DNA of 64,000 nt, taken from contig CAIVKH010000342.1 of the NCBI GenBank assembly GCA_903906425.1, positions 16,091 through 80,090 of the forward strand. Reading direction: 5' to 3'. The notes beneath the pieces are model-generated. The model saw only the letters and a list, made by a program, of their open reading frames with translations. It was not told the origin of the DNA and did not search any database. The DNA is from an uncultured bacterium (lineage in GTDB: Bacteria; Verrucomicrobiota; Kiritimatiellia; CAIVKH01). Numbering within the stretch: the stretch's first letter is position 1; each line of letters begins with the position of its first letter. Position numbers and translations under genes: made by a program. Shown here in pieces: positions 1 to 8,993 of the stretch.

Positions 1-660
1 TCCACGCGCAGTGATGTTTTGCGCGAGCTTCGGATTCCGCCCGAATTTCACCCGCGCGTCGTCAGCATTCCCGAGGCCGCCGACGGCGCATTTCGGCCCG
101 CGGAAAATCCCGCGCCGCGCAAACGCCCGCGGATTCTTTTCGTGGGCCGGCGCGATCCGTACAAAAATCTGCCGCGGCTCATCGAGGCGTTCGCGCAGGT
201 GCGGGCGCGCGGAATTGACGCGGTTCTTCGCGTCATCGGCCCGGAGGACAAACGCTATCCCGAAGCGCCGCGCCGCGCGCTCGAACTCGGCATCAACGAT
301 CACATCGAGTGGATCGGCTACGTCGCCGACCGGAAGCTCGCGCAGCAATATCAGGACTCCGACGTGTTCGTACTCGCGTCGAAATACGAGGGTTTCGGCC
401 TCACCGTGCTTGAAGCGATGGCCTGCGGAACGCCTGTCATTTGCAGCAACATTTCATCGCTGCCCGAAGTCGCCGGCGATGCCGCGCTGCTCGTGGATCC
501 GCAGAGCACGGAACAAATCGCCGGTGCGATTTCGCACGTGCTGACCGATTCGAAACTCGCCGCGGAGCTGCGCGAAAAAGGCATCGCCCGCGCCGCGCAA
601 TTTTCCTGGAAGCGCACTGCGGAGCTGACGCTGAAGGCCTACGAATCGCTCAGCTGTTGA
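1..660 (+). CDS. GT4-family glycosyltransferase, C-terminal part (5' end outside window)
   Basis: The reading frame is open from base 1, so the gene begins upstream of the window. The visible 219 residues are the nucleotide-sugar-binding half of a GT-B, GT4-type glycosyltransferase. A strand followed by VGRRDPYKNLPRLIEAF is the usual start of the second Rossmann domain. The EX7E-like donor-binding stretch KYEGFGLTVLEAMACGTPVI follows, with the two acidic residues in the expected places. The protein ends with the helical tail common in this family. Substrate and acceptor cannot be read from the sequence. A second GT4 gene lies at 2264-3376, so a glycan assembly locus probably extends to the left. 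The gene ends 13 bases before the convergent gene at 674. Confidence 0.85.
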   Translation, partial: STRSDVLRELRIPPEFHPRVVSIPEAADGAFRPAENPAPRKRPRILFVGRRDPYKNLPRLIEAFAQVRARGIDAVLRVIGPEDKRYPEAPRRALELGINDHIEWIGYVADRKLAQQYQDSDVFVLASKYEGFGLTVLEAMACGTPVICSNISSLPEVAGDAALLVDPQSTEQIAGAISHVLTDSKLAAELREKGIARAAQFSWKRTAELTLKAYESLSC

Positions 661-673
661 GCTGGGACGGTCG

Positions 674-1408
674 TCATTTCGCTTCCGTCACGCGCAGAAA
701 CACGATGATGTTTTCCTCGCGCTTGTCTTCCTCGCGGCGGACTTTTTGCGCGCCGCCGATGGCGATCCAGTCGCCAAGTTTTACGGTCACCGCCGTGTTG
801 AACTTTCGCGATTCGATGACGGGCTTGCCTGCCTTCATGTGCGTGCCGGGCAGCTCGGACATTTCAACCAGCAGATTGTACGTAAAGCCCAGCTTGACGT
901 CCGTGTTCACCGCGCCGGATGGAGTTGCATTCACTTCAACCTGGATTCCAGGATTCAGATCGTCCTCCAGCGCCTTCGGGCGGTAAAGCCCGTTGCTCAT
1001 CGTTTCCATGTAGGCGGTGCCGGAAAACCAGTGGCGCTGAACGCGGTAAATCACGTTCGTCTCCGGTTCCATGTAGGCAATCTGACGCACGATTTCGATC
1101 TTCGCATCCGTCCCCGCGCGCACCGTCATTCTCGGGGCCGATAGCAGATCAACACCGTCCATTGTTTCGAGCTTCTTGAGCCAATCGCCCGATGCGAGCA
1201 CTGTGCCGACAACACTCCACTGGCCGTTGCTCGAAAACTTCATCGCGTCGGAGATGATGGTCAGCGCGTTTGATCCGAGCGCCGAAGTGGGCGCGGAAAT
1301 GATTTTTGTTTCGATCAAATACTGCGTGCCAGTCGGTGCGACATCTGCGGCGTTTGCCAGCGCCGACTGCAAACAAAGCGCGAAAATCAGGATCGGTATT
1401 CTTTTCAT
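674..1408 (-). CDS. exported secretin-like domain protein
   Basis: The product is 244 residues with an N-terminal signal peptide (MKRIPILIF to about ANA) and no further membrane segment. A stretch near the middle, LLSAPRMTVRAGTDAKIEI, and the C-terminal VKLGDWIAIGG with a charged tail resemble the repeated beta-module of type II/III secretins. It lacks the long barrel-forming region, so it is not a complete secretin. I chose the ATG at 1408 because GAAAGGA lies just upstream; a TTG 15 bases earlier is weaker. It is the last gene of a minus-strand trio with a small membrane protein and an ECF sigma factor, which suggests an envelope protein controlled by that sigma factor. Function otherwise unknown. 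Confidence 0.6.
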   Translation of the reverse strand: MKRIPILIFALCLQSALANAADVAPTGTQYLIETKIISAPTSALGSNALTIISDAMKFSSNGQWSVVGTVLASGDWLKKLETMDGVDLLSAPRMTVRAGTDAKIEIVRQIAYMEPETNVIYRVQRHWFSGTAYMETMSNGLYRPKALEDDLNPGIQVEVNATPSGAVNTDVKLGFTYNLLVEMSELPGTHMKAGKPVIESRKFNTAVTVKLGDWIAIGGAQKVRREEDKREENIIVFLRVTEAK

Positions 1409-1419
1409 GGTTGTTCCTT

Positions 1420-1710
1420 TCAAGGTTGAACAAAACTTCGCCCGATGAACGGGAATGACGGCAGTTTGATGTCGGCGCTCGCGATCACAACGGACTTCGG
1501 TCCGCCTGCCATTTCATCGCTCGGCGGCAGGTGAAACAAGATCGCGCCCGCGGCGATGCCAATGATTGCGGCAAGCGCGCATGCCCAGAGCGGAACCGGT
1601 CGCGAAAAAATCGGCGCAGCATTTTGCAGAGAGCGTTCCATGCGTGCGTCAAGGCCTGCCGATGGCCCGCGCCGCAAAATATTTTTCAATTCATTTTCCA
1701 TTTCGTTCAT
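1420..1710 (-). CDS. small single-pass membrane protein, possible anti-sigma partner
   Basis: The product has 96 residues. A charged cytoplasmic N-terminus (MNEMENELKNILRR) is followed by one hydrophobic segment at about 42-62 (PLWACALAAIIGIAAGAIL) and a short outer tail. Its ATG overlaps the stop of the upstream sigma gene in an ATGA arrangement, and GGAGGA precedes it. That coupling and topology fit an anti-sigma factor or its remnant. No zinc-binding HxxxCxxC motif is visible, so the assignment is from context only. It lies 11 bases upstream of the secretin-like gene. Confidence 0.6.
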   Translation of the reverse strand: MNEMENELKNILRRGPSAGLDARMERSLQNAAPIFSRPVPLWACALAAIIGIAAGAILFHLPPSDEMAGGPKSVVIASADIKLPSFPFIGRSFVQP

Positions 1711-2183
1711 GGTTTGTCCTCCGCGCAAAGTTCGCGCAGTTTTTCGATGCCGCGCCGATAATGCGACGCAATCGTATTTTGATTCGCGCCTCGAATCGCC
1801 GCGATTTCCCGGAATGTCAGCTCATCGAAAATCTTCAACGTCACCGTCGCCCGCTCGTCATCGCCAAGTTTCGCCAGCGCCGCTTCCATCCGCTCCGCCC
1901 GCCCGCGGTCGGGCAAATTCGCCGGCAGCGATTCAAATTCGAAATAGTTCTCGCGCCGCGATTCGTCCTTCCTCCACGCGCTCACCGCCGCGTTGCGGAC
2001 GCAGCGAAAAGCGTAGAGTTTCATGTTCAGCGGCAGGAGCGGACGCGCGATCAACTTTTCGACCGCCGAATGAACCGCGTCCTCCGCCCGCGCACAGTCA
2101 CCCGTGATGGTCAGCGCATAGCTGAACAATCCCTGCCGGTGATTTTCATAAAACGTCCGAATCTTTTCCGCGCGTCTGCTCAC
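1707..2183 (-). CDS. ECF-type RNA polymerase sigma factor
   Basis: This is a sigma-70 family protein of 158 residues with the two-domain ECF layout. Region 2 lies around FYENHRQGLFSYALTITGD and the following acidic helix. Region 4 is near the C-terminus and carries the HTH, with LTFREIAAIRGANQNTIASH as the recognition part. The ECF group normally redirects RNA polymerase to a few envelope or stress promoters. The frame is open further upstream, but conservation starts near VSRRAEKIR. A GTG at 2183, with GAGAA upstream, leaves an 80-bp divergent gap to the glycosyltransferase gene at 2264. It is co-transcribed with the membrane protein and secretin-like gene. Target promoters were not identified. 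Confidence 0.8.
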   Translation of the reverse strand: MSRRAEKIRTFYENHRQGLFSYALTITGDCARAEDAVHSAVEKLIARPLLPLNMKLYAFRCVRNAAVSAWRKDESRRENYFEFESLPANLPDRGRAERMEAALAKLGDDERATVTLKIFDELTFREIAAIRGANQNTIASHYRRGIEKLRELCAEDKP

Positions 2184-2263
2184 AATTTCATTCTCACACC
2201 AACCACGCACAACCGCCCGATTTTTGTGCAGGAAATTTTTCGCTTCGTGGTAAAGACCTGCGC

Positions 2264-3376
2264 GTGTCCTATTCCTTTCCAGAGAACTGGTCGAAGCTGA
2301 ACGTGGCCTTGTGCCACGATTGGCTGACCGGGATGCGCGGTGGCGAGCGGTGCCTCGAACTGCTCGCGCACGGCTTTCCACGCGCGCCGATCCACACATT
2401 GATTCACAACCGTGACAAGGTTTCGGAAGCGATCAACGCCCACGAGATCAGGACTTCGCCGCTCCAAAAAATTCCAGGCATCTTCAAAAACTACCGCTGG
2501 TTCCTTCCCTTCTTCCCATCGGCTATTCGCAGCTTCGCTCCCCCGGACTGCGATTTGCTGATCAGCACGAGTCACTGCGTGGCGAAGGCGTTGCCACATA
2601 AACCGGAGACAAAACACCTCTGCTATTGTTTCACGCCGATGCGCTATGCGTGGACGTTTCACGACGAATATCTCGGCCGACAGTCGCTCAAGCGAACGCT
2701 GGCCACGCCAATCCTCGCGAGGCTCCGCGAATTCGATCGGGAAAATTCGGCGGGCGTGACGCGCTTCGTCGCGATCAGCGAACACGTGCGCAAACGCATC
2801 CAGAAATTTTACAACCGCGACGCGGACGTCGTTTATCCGCCGGTGGACACGGATTTCTTTTCGCCGTTGCTGGGCGTGCGCGGCGATTACGACCTGATCG
2901 TTTCGGCACTGGTGCCGTACAAGAAAGTTGATCTCGCCGTCCGCGCCTTCGCGAAAATCGGCTTCCCGCTGAAAATCATCGGCACCGGAACCGAATTCGA
3001 AAAACTCCGCGCCGTCGCGCCGGTGAACGTCGAGTTCCTTGGTTGGAAATCCGACGAGGACGTCCGCGAATTTTATCAGCGCTGCCGTTTCCTTATTTTT
3101 CCCGGTGAAGAAGATTTCGGCATCGTCCCGATTGAAGCGCAGGCGTGCGGCCGGCCCGTCGTCGCGTTCCGCCGCGGCGGCCTGACCGAGACCATCGCTG
3201 ATGGCGCGACGGGCATTTTCTTCGACGAGCAAAATGAGGAAGCGCTCGCCGACGCCGTCGCGCGCGCCGAGAAGAAACGCTGGGACGGCGGAGCGATCCG
3301 CCGCAACGCCGAGCGGTTTTCGGTGCAGAAATTCATTGATGGAATTGACGCGGCGATCCAGGCGTGCCTGCGCTGA
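2264..3376 (+). CDS. GT4-family glycosyltransferase
   Basis: A full-length GT-B enzyme of 370 residues. The N-terminal domain carries VALCHDWLTGMRGGERCLE, a typical GT4 acceptor-side start with the glycine-rich turn. The C-terminal domain has YDLIVSALVPYKKVDLAVRAF and then the donor-site stretch FPGEEDFGIVPIEAQACGRPVV, which contains the two glutamates of the EX7E motif. The start is a GTG; no better ATG lies ahead of the conserved core. The gene is divergent from the sigma factor and is followed by the first repeat cluster. The role is probably transfer of a hexose to a surface glycan; sugar specificity is not readable. Confidence 0.85.
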   Translation: MSYSFPENWSKLNVALCHDWLTGMRGGERCLELLAHGFPRAPIHTLIHNRDKVSEAINAHEIRTSPLQKIPGIFKNYRWFLPFFPSAIRSFAPPDCDLLISTSHCVAKALPHKPETKHLCYCFTPMRYAWTFHDEYLGRQSLKRTLATPILARLREFDRENSAGVTRFVAISEHVRKRIQKFYNRDADVVYPPVDTDFFSPLLGVRGDYDLIVSALVPYKKVDLAVRAFAKIGFPLKIIGTGTEFEKLRAVAPVNVEFLGWKSDEDVREFYQRCRFLIFPGEEDFGIVPIEAQACGRPVVAFRRGGLTETIADGATGIFFDEQNEEALADAVARAEKKRWDGGAIRRNAERFSVQKFIDGIDAAIQACLR

Positions 3377-3392
3377 GCGGCGTCAAAAAAAG

Positions 3393-3473
3393 TTCCAATG
3401 ATTGGAAGCTTTCGGCTACGATGTTTGCCAATGATTGGAAGTTTCCGATGCCGGTGCTTGCCAATCATTGGCA
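3393..3473. repeat. phased palindrome cluster 1 (3 units)
   Basis: Units lie at 3393-3407 (exact, G-centred), 3426-3440 (TGCCAATGATTGGAA) and 3459-3473 (TGCCAATCATTGGCA), with spacing 33 and 33. The third unit has changes on both arms that keep the palindrome perfect. The cluster lies between two plus-strand genes, 17 bases after the stop of the glycosyltransferase and 22 before the next ATG. Confidence 0.97.
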
Positions 3474-3494
3474 GTCACAACGCGGAGGTGGGTC

Positions 3495-3959
3495 ATGATG
3501 GAATTGACGGTTCTCAGCGCGGCGTTCGTGATGAATGCGGCGATTCCGACGAATTACACGTGCAGCGGGCGGGACATTTCGCCGCCGCTTTCGTGGAGCG
3601 CGCCGCCGGCAGGCACGCAGAGCATCGCGATCTTGTGCGACGATCCCGATGCGCCGGTGGGCGACTGGGTTCACTGGGTCATTTTCAATCTGCCGGCGAA
3701 CACGAATTCGCTGCCGGAGGCGGTGCCGGCAAAGTCGCAGCTTCCGAACGGCGCGACTCAGGGGATGAATGATTTCGGCAGGGGCGGCTATGGCGGGCCG
3801 TGTCCGCCGTCGGGAAAACCGCACCGGTATTTCTTCAAGGTCTTCGCGCTCGATACAAAACTTTCGCTCACGTCGAAGGCATCGAAGAAGGAACTGCTGA
3901 GGGCGATCGAAGGCCACGTCGTCGCGAAGGGCGAGCTGGTCGGCACGTTCAAGCGCTGA
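3495..3959 (+). CDS. YbhB/YbcL-family PEBP-like protein
   Basis: A 154-residue protein of the phosphatidylethanolamine-binding / Raf-kinase-inhibitor-like family. The diagnostic DDPDAPVGDWVHWVIFNLP and the later KPHRYFFKVFALDT are both present and in order, and the length matches bacterial YbhB. No signal peptide is visible, so it should be cytoplasmic. The start is the first of two adjacent ATGs, with GGAGGTGG a few bases upstream. The longer frame reaching back to 3435 only translates the palindromic repeats. Bacterial members bind small anionic ligands, but the biological role is mostly undefined. It is 17 bases upstream of the kinase gene, so the two may be co-transcribed. Confidence 0.9.
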   Translation: MMELTVLSAAFVMNAAIPTNYTCSGRDISPPLSWSAPPAGTQSIAILCDDPDAPVGDWVHWVIFNLPANTNSLPEAVPAKSQLPNGATQGMNDFGRGGYGGPCPPSGKPHRYFFKVFALDTKLSLTSKASKKELLRAIEGHVVAKGELVGTFKR

Positions 3960-3975
3960 CGGGCGGGTTGCGTTT

Positions 3976-5847
3976 ATGGTACAGGCGGGGGGGATAGAAA
4001 CGAAGTGCGCAAAGTGCGGCGGGCCGCTGTCGTCGGGCCGCGCGGGCAATGTCTGTCCGCGATGCCTGCTGGGCGCCGCGATGACGATGACGGCGAACGT
4101 GATGGAGACGAGTTCGTCCGCGAGTACGGCGCCGGCCCGGCCCGCGCCGCTGCGGATGGGAAATTACGAACTGCTCGGCGAGATCGCGCGCGGCGGAATG
4201 GGCGTGGTGTACAAGGCGCGGCAGGCGGGCCTGAACCGGCTGGTCGCGGTGAAGGTCGTTGCGGCCGGACAGTTCGCCAGCAACGAGTCGCTGGAGCGCT
4301 TCCGCATCGAGGCGGAGGCCGCGGCGCGGCTGTCGCACCCGAACATCGTGGCGATTTATGAAGTGGGCCAGTCCGACGGACGGGAATTCTTTTCGATGGA
4401 ACTGGTCGAAGGCGACAGTCTCGACCGCTGGATTAAAAAACATCCGCTTTCATCCGACGGCATCGCGGAGCTGACAAAGAAGATTTCGGAGGCGACGCAC
4501 TTTGCCCACCAGCGCGGCGTGCTGCATCGCGATTTGAAGCCGCAAAATATCCTGATGGATGAAGACGGAAATCCGCACGTCGCGGATTTCGGCCTGGCCA
4601 AGCAGTCGGAGAACGACAGCACGCTGACCGTCACCGGCGTCGTTTTCGGCACGCCGGGCTATGCCGCGCCGGAGCAGGCGTCGGGCCGGCACGACCGCGT
4701 CGGCCCGGCCAGCGATGTCTTTTCGGTCGGCGCGATTTTGTATTTTCTGCTGACGGACGCGGCCCCGCACGCCGCGGCCACCGCGATCGAGGCGTTCCGC
4801 AAAACGCTCGAGGAACCGCCCGTGCCGCCGAGCCGGCTGCGCGCCACGGTCCCGCGTGATCTCGAAACGATCTGCTTGAAGTGCCTCGAAAAGGAACCGG
4901 ACCGCCGCTATCCGTCGGCGCGCGCGCTCGCCGAGGACATTGACCGTTTCTTGAGCCGCCTCCCGCTGCAGGCGCGCCGCGCCGGTCCGTTCTGGCACTT
5001 GTGGGCGCTCGTGCGTTCGCGGCCGTGGGCGGTCACCGGGCTCGCATCACTGCTTCAACTCGCGATGATCGGACTCGCGTACGGATTGTGGCAGCGGACG
5101 AAATTTCTCGAATGGCAGATCGTGCATCCCGACCGGCCGCCGCCGTTTCACGTCCTGCTGATTTTCTCGCCCGGCGTCGCGTCGCTGCTGATTTATACGT
5201 GCATGCTGGGCGGCTATCTTCCGCTGAAAGATCTCCGCGCGCGCCTCGCCGAGGGCCGCGCGTTCGAGCGCAACGACGTCCTGAAATTCTGCATCACCGG
5301 CGCGTGCTTTGGATTCCTCGGCGTCCTGCTGCTGCTGCGCTGCACAAAAGGTTTCGTGTGGCACTACGGCGACGTGTGGCGCTGGCCGTGGCTCGCGCTG
5401 CTTCCGTCGTTCAGCTTTTTCTGGTTCGGCAGCATCATCGTTCTCAAGACGCTCCGCGGCCACTACGGCGGCCAGCATTCCGCGGATGTCCTCGTCGCGC
5501 AGCGCGGGAGCCCGATCGGCGTCGCGCCGTGGAAATTTCTCGCCGCGCTGCTCGTTCCGATCTCCGCGCTCGAGCCCGTCGCCTGGCTCTGGCAGGGGCC
5601 GGACCGCGCGTCGGCCTTCGCTTTTCTGGTCACGGATGTTTTTCTGCTGACGTTCGCCCTGCGCTTCGCCCGCGCGATGCGCGACGAGATGCGGCCGTTC
5701 TGGCAGTTCCTCGTCATCGCGATGTCCGGCCTCACGCTGGAACTCGCGATGACGCTTGCGAGGATTCCGGCGGTCACCGCGATCGTGCTCGGCATCGTGG
5801 TCGGCCTCGCGGTCATCCGCCGCGTCCGCATCAGCGCGCGCACCTGA
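3976..5847 (+). CDS. zinc-ribbon Ser/Thr protein kinase with polytopic C-terminal membrane domain
   Basis: The product has 623 residues. Residues 11-32 form a CxxC...CxxC zinc ribbon (CAKCGG, CPRCLLG). The kinase domain spans about 60-330, with GEIARGGMGVVYKA as glycine loop, Lys93 in VAVK, His184-Arg185-Asp186 in the catalytic loop, Asp204 of DFG and a clear APE, so it should be active. After about residue 340 there are six or more hydrophobic segments with no recognisable sensor domain. Kinases with this ribbon are frequent in Verrucomicrobiota and Planctomycetota. It probably phosphorylates cytoplasmic targets in response to a membrane signal; no target is evident. Weak ribosome site; the ATG at 3976 precedes the ribbon directly. 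Confidence 0.9.
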   Translation: MVQAGGIETKCAKCGGPLSSGRAGNVCPRCLLGAAMTMTANVMETSSSASTAPARPAPLRMGNYELLGEIARGGMGVVYKARQAGLNRLVAVKVVAAGQFASNESLERFRIEAEAAARLSHPNIVAIYEVGQSDGREFFSMELVEGDSLDRWIKKHPLSSDGIAELTKKISEATHFAHQRGVLHRDLKPQNILMDEDGNPHVADFGLAKQSENDSTLTVTGVVFGTPGYAAPEQASGRHDRVGPASDVFSVGAILYFLLTDAAPHAAATAIEAFRKTLEEPPVPPSRLRATVPRDLETICLKCLEKEPDRRYPSARALAEDIDRFLSRLPLQARRAGPFWHLWALVRSRPWAVTGLASLLQLAMIGLAYGLWQRTKFLEWQIVHPDRPPPFHVLLIFSPGVASLLIYTCMLGGYLPLKDLRARLAEGRAFERNDVLKFCITGACFGFLGVLLLLRCTKGFVWHYGDVWRWPWLALLPSFSFFWFGSIIVLKTLRGHYGGQHSADVLVAQRGSPIGVAPWKFLAALLVPISALEPVAWLWQGPDRASAFAFLVTDVFLLTFALRFARAMRDEMRPFWQFLVIAMSGLTLELAMTLARIPAVTAIVLGIVVGLAVIRRVRISART

Positions 5848-5860
5848 GCGCAACCGCGAC

Positions 5861-5907
5861 TTCCAATGATTGGAAATTCCGGCGGCCGCTTTTTCCAATC
5901 ATTGGAA
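5861..5907. repeat. phased palindrome cluster 2 (2 units)
   Basis: Units at 5861-5875 (G-centred) and 5893-5907 (C-centred), both exact, spacing 32. Convergent intergenic region, 13 bases after the kinase stop. Confidence 0.97.
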
Positions 5908-5928
5908 ATTGCGATGCGGCGGATGAAA

Positions 5929-6480
5929 TCAGCGTTCGACCTGCGGCAATATTTTCGGCAGCGCCGGGAACCATTCTTTCAATTGCCTGACGGCTTCGGG
6001 ATCCGCGCCGCCGCTGCCGATGACGTGCGGCGCGATCGCCAGTCCGCCAATTGCAATTTTTCCGGCGACGGCGAGGCCGCCGACCGCGAAATAAATTGCG
6101 ATGGCTGCGCCGCCCATTGCGACACCGCCGAGCGCGAGGCCGCCAAGGGCCAATACGCCGATGCTGCAACCGCCGAACGTCAGCCCGCCCAGCGCGACGC
6201 CGCCGAGCGCGATGACGCCGATGGCCACGTTGCCGATGGCGATGATTCCTTTCGCGACGCGCGGCCGGCCGGTCGCCGGATTGATGCCCTGCGCGATGTG
6301 AATCAGCGGCAGGCCGAGGAGAGTCGTCTTCGATTTGTATTCGTAGCCGAGAAACGCGGTCGGGATTTGCAGGTTGATCGCGCCCGACGCGCGGGGCCGG
6401 CCATCGAGAAACTCGCCGCAATAACGGCATTTCACCGCCTCATCCTGAATTTGCTCTGCGCAAAATGGACATTTCTTCAT
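5929..6480 (-). CDS. zinc-ribbon protein with glycine/hydrophobic short-period repeats
   Basis: The product has 183 residues. It opens with a zinc ribbon (CPFCAEQI...CRYCGEF, residues 4-22). A linker follows, then from about 78 to 150 a run in which G, A, I and L recur every five to six residues (IAIGNVAIGVIALGGVALGG and onward). The period and composition resemble a left-handed beta-helix coil rather than discrete transmembrane helices, although membrane association cannot be excluded. The C-terminus is hydrophilic. The start lies 9 bases after the stop of the S9 peptidase gene, so the two are probably one transcript. No function can be assigned. Confidence 0.7.
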   Translation of the reverse strand: MKKCPFCAEQIQDEAVKCRYCGEFLDGRPRASGAINLQIPTAFLGYEYKSKTTLLGLPLIHIAQGINPATGRPRVAKGIIAIGNVAIGVIALGGVALGGLTFGGCSIGVLALGGLALGGVAMGGAAIAIYFAVGGLAVAGKIAIGGLAIAPHVIGSGGADPEAVRQLKEWFPALPKILPQVER

Positions 6481-6489
6481 TCAACAATG

Positions 6490-8799
6490 CTACCGGTTGC
6501 GCGGTTCGACTCCGAGCAAATTGCGCACGAAGAAATCGGCGCGGCGGCGTTTGCCGTACGGTGTTTCGCCGCAGCCGTGGTCGGCGCCAGGGATGACGAG
6601 CAGTTCGAAATCCTTGTCGGCTTTGATGAGCGCGTTGACGACTTGCATCGTCGAGGCCGGATCAACGTTGTGGTCGAGTTCGCCGACGGTGAGCAGCAGT
6701 TTGCCGCGTAAATTGTGCGCGAGCGTGACGTTTGAATTTTCCGCGTATTCCTTGCCGACGGGCCAGCCCATCCATTGTTCGTTCCACCAGATTTTGTCCA
6801 TGCGGTTGTCGTGACAGCCGCAGTCCGCGACGCAGGCTTTGTAGAAATCACCGTGCGTCAGCATCGCTGCGAGTGCGTTTTGTCCGCCCGCGGAGCCGCC
6901 GTAAATTCCGACGCGCGACAAATCCATCGAAGGATCTTTTGCGGCGGCGGCCTTGAGCCACAAAATCCGGTCGGGAAATCCGCCATCGACGAGATTCTTC
7001 CAGCAAACATCGTGAAATTGTTTCGAGCGCCCCGATGTGCCCATTCCGTCAATTTGAACGACGATGAAGCCGAGTTCGGCAATTTCCTGCGACATGTGAA
7101 ACGAATGAAAACTTTTCGGCACGTAAAACCCCTGCGGGCCGGCGTAAATTTGTTCAATTACCGGATATTTCTTCTGCAGATCGAAATTCGTCGGACGATA
7201 AATGACGCCATAAATGTCGGTCGTTCCATCGCGACCTTTTGCGACGAAGCGTTCGGGCGCGCGCCAACCGGTTTTCAGCAGTGCGGTCCAGTCGGCGCGT
7301 TCGAGCGGGCAAATCAGCGCGCCGGTGTCGCAGCGGCGAAGTTCCGTCACCGGCGGCTGGTCAACGCGCGACCAGGAGTCCACGAAAAATCTGCGGTCGG
7401 GAGAAAAAGAAACTTCGTGCGTGCCGTCGCCTTCAGTCAGAACGACGAGGCCGGTGCCGTCGAAATTCACGCGGCAATAATGCAAATAATACGGATCTTG
7501 TTCGGGCCGGATTCCGCCGGCGTGAAACCAAATCTGCCGTTTCTCTTCGTCAACTTTGTCAACTCCGCGGACAACCCACGGACCTTTCGTGATTTGATTT
7601 TTCACACGGCCCGTTTGCGTGTCGTAAAGATAAAGATGATTCCAGCCGTCGCGTTCCGACATCCAGATCAGCTCGCGCGAATCATCGAGCCAGTGCGAAA
7701 AATATTTTCCTGAATAATCAACGAACGTCGGACTGACTTCATCCACAAGCGCCCGCGCCGCTCCGGTGTTTGCGTCAACAGAAACGATCCGCAGAATTTG
7801 GTGTCCGCGCTGGTTGTAGAGAAATGTGAAGTTGCTCGAATCAGGCGACCATTTCACGTCGCCGATGCTCCACGGATTCGGGAACAACGAATCGCTGATC
7901 GGGATTTCTTTCTTCGTCTCGATGTCGAAAAGATGCGGTTTCGAAATCGCGATTTTGTCGCCGGGCTTTTGATATTCGTGCGAGATGAGTTTCGGCTGCA
8001 CCTGATCCTTCGGCGACGATTCGATCATGTACACGATGTGCTCCTCGCCCTTTTTCCTTCGAAGTGCGACCAGCTTTTTTCCGTCGGGCGACCAGAAGAA
8101 ATTTCCTTCGTACGAATCGTCTGCCGTGCCGTCGGTCGTCGGCGCGATGTCGGGATTTCGGAGATGAATGTTGAAGTCGCGGATGAATGCCTGCGGATGT
8201 TTTGCTTCAATTCTTTCGCGCTTGTTTTCCGGCGCTGGCGCGGGTGCGGGCGTCGGCACGTGATGATTTTCTTCGATGACTGCCGTGCATTCGTCGGCCA
8301 TCGCCGTGAACGCCGCGATTGTTTTCCCGTCGCTATCGGCCGCGAGCCAGACGTGGCCGGCAAAAGTTTGCTGCTGTTGGTGTCCGCCGGGCGGAATGGT
8401 TCCGTATTCGCGGCGATTGCCGCCGGTATCGATCCAGAAAAGATGAACGACCGATTTCGTCTTGTTCGTAAAATTTATGTGCGTTGATTCGCCGGTCGAG
8501 CGCGTCTTGGTTGGCGATTCCGTTGCGGGCAGCTCCGTCGGCGGCGAATGATAGCCACCCTGCCGCGTGCCTTTGATCGCGTCCACCAGCACGCATTCCT
8601 CTTTGCCGCCGGGCAGTTCGTTACGATACCAGAATTCCGTTCCGTCGGGCAGCCAGTGCGGCGTGACTTTCGTTTTGAAAACTTTGTTGTCGGTCAGTCG
8701 CTGCAAATTCGCGGCGCGCTCATAATCGGCTCTTGTTCCTTGCGCCGACGCGTTGATCGCGAAGAGCAGCGCGGATAAAATGAAGGCAATTTGTTTCAT
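6490..8799 (-). CDS. secreted S9 (DPP IV-like) serine peptidase with an inserted VHL-beta-like domain
   Basis: The product has 769 residues with an N-terminal signal peptide ([19 protein letters not shown]). A DPP IV-type beta-propeller precedes a C-terminal alpha/beta-hydrolase domain. The catalytic triad is visible as Ser636 in GIYGGSAGG, Asp709 in GELDHNVDP and His741 in GADHGCGE. Near residues 105-170 an extra stretch ([39 protein letters not shown]) matches the beta-domain of von Hippel-Lindau-like proteins, which is not a normal part of the propeller. It should trim dipeptides from peptides in the periplasm or outside the cell. The ATG at 8799 starts the signal peptide; the upstream frame crosses the repeat and is not coding. 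Confidence 0.9.
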   Translation of the reverse strand: MKQIAFILSALLFAINASAQGTRADYERAANLQRLTDNKVFKTKVTPHWLPDGTEFWYRNELPGGKEECVLVDAIKGTRQGGYHSPPTELPATESPTKTRSTGESTHINFTNKTKSVVHLFWIDTGGNRREYGTIPPGGHQQQQTFAGHVWLAADSDGKTIAAFTAMADECTAVIEENHHVPTPAPAPAPENKRERIEAKHPQAFIRDFNIHLRNPDIAPTTDGTADDSYEGNFFWSPDGKKLVALRRKKGEEHIVYMIESSPKDQVQPKLISHEYQKPGDKIAISKPHLFDIETKKEIPISDSLFPNPWSIGDVKWSPDSSNFTFLYNQRGHQILRIVSVDANTGAARALVDEVSPTFVDYSGKYFSHWLDDSRELIWMSERDGWNHLYLYDTQTGRVKNQITKGPWVVRGVDKVDEEKRQIWFHAGGIRPEQDPYYLHYCRVNFDGTGLVVLTEGDGTHEVSFSPDRRFFVDSWSRVDQPPVTELRRCDTGALICPLERADWTALLKTGWRAPERFVAKGRDGTTDIYGVIYRPTNFDLQKKYPVIEQIYAGPQGFYVPKSFHSFHMSQEIAELGFIVVQIDGMGTSGRSKQFHDVCWKNLVDGGFPDRILWLKAAAAKDPSMDLSRVGIYGGSAGGQNALAAMLTHGDFYKACVADCGCHDNRMDKIWWNEQWMGWPVGKEYAENSNVTLAHNLRGKLLLTVGELDHNVDPASTMQVVNALIKADKDFELLVIPGADHGCGETPYGKRRRADFFVRNLLGVEPRNR

Positions 8800-8816
8800 C
8801 GGATTTGTTTCGTGAT

Positions 8817-8863
8817 TTCCAATCATTGGAAGTTGCGATCTTGTAAATTTCCAATGATTGGAA
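8817..8863. repeat. phased palindrome cluster 3 (2 units), twin of cluster 4
   Basis: Units at 8817-8831 (C-centred) and 8849-8863 (G-centred), both exact, spacing 32. The spacer GTTGCGATCTTGTAAAT differs at one base from that of the cluster at 10858. Divergent intergenic region, 18 bases from the peptidase start. Confidence 0.97.
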
Positions 8864-8993
8864 AGCGAAAGAAAAAAAGCGCACCGGTGGAAAATGGCGG
8901 ATGCCTGTCAGCTTGGACTATTTTCGCAGCCCTCCGGATCTGCGACTCCAAAAGCCGCTTGATGGACGGGGGAAGTACTCTTAGTTTTACAGC

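Noticed and set aside
1557..1571. TGCCAATGATTGCGG inside the membrane protein gene at 1420
   Set aside because: Two or more mismatches, no second unit at 32 bp, and inside a coding region; counted as chance.
2180..3232. Long minus-strand open frame opposite the GT4 gene
   Set aside because: Arginine- and alanine-rich shadow of a clear GT4 coding frame; no motif and no ribosome site. The same holds for most long antisense frames in this GC-rich window.
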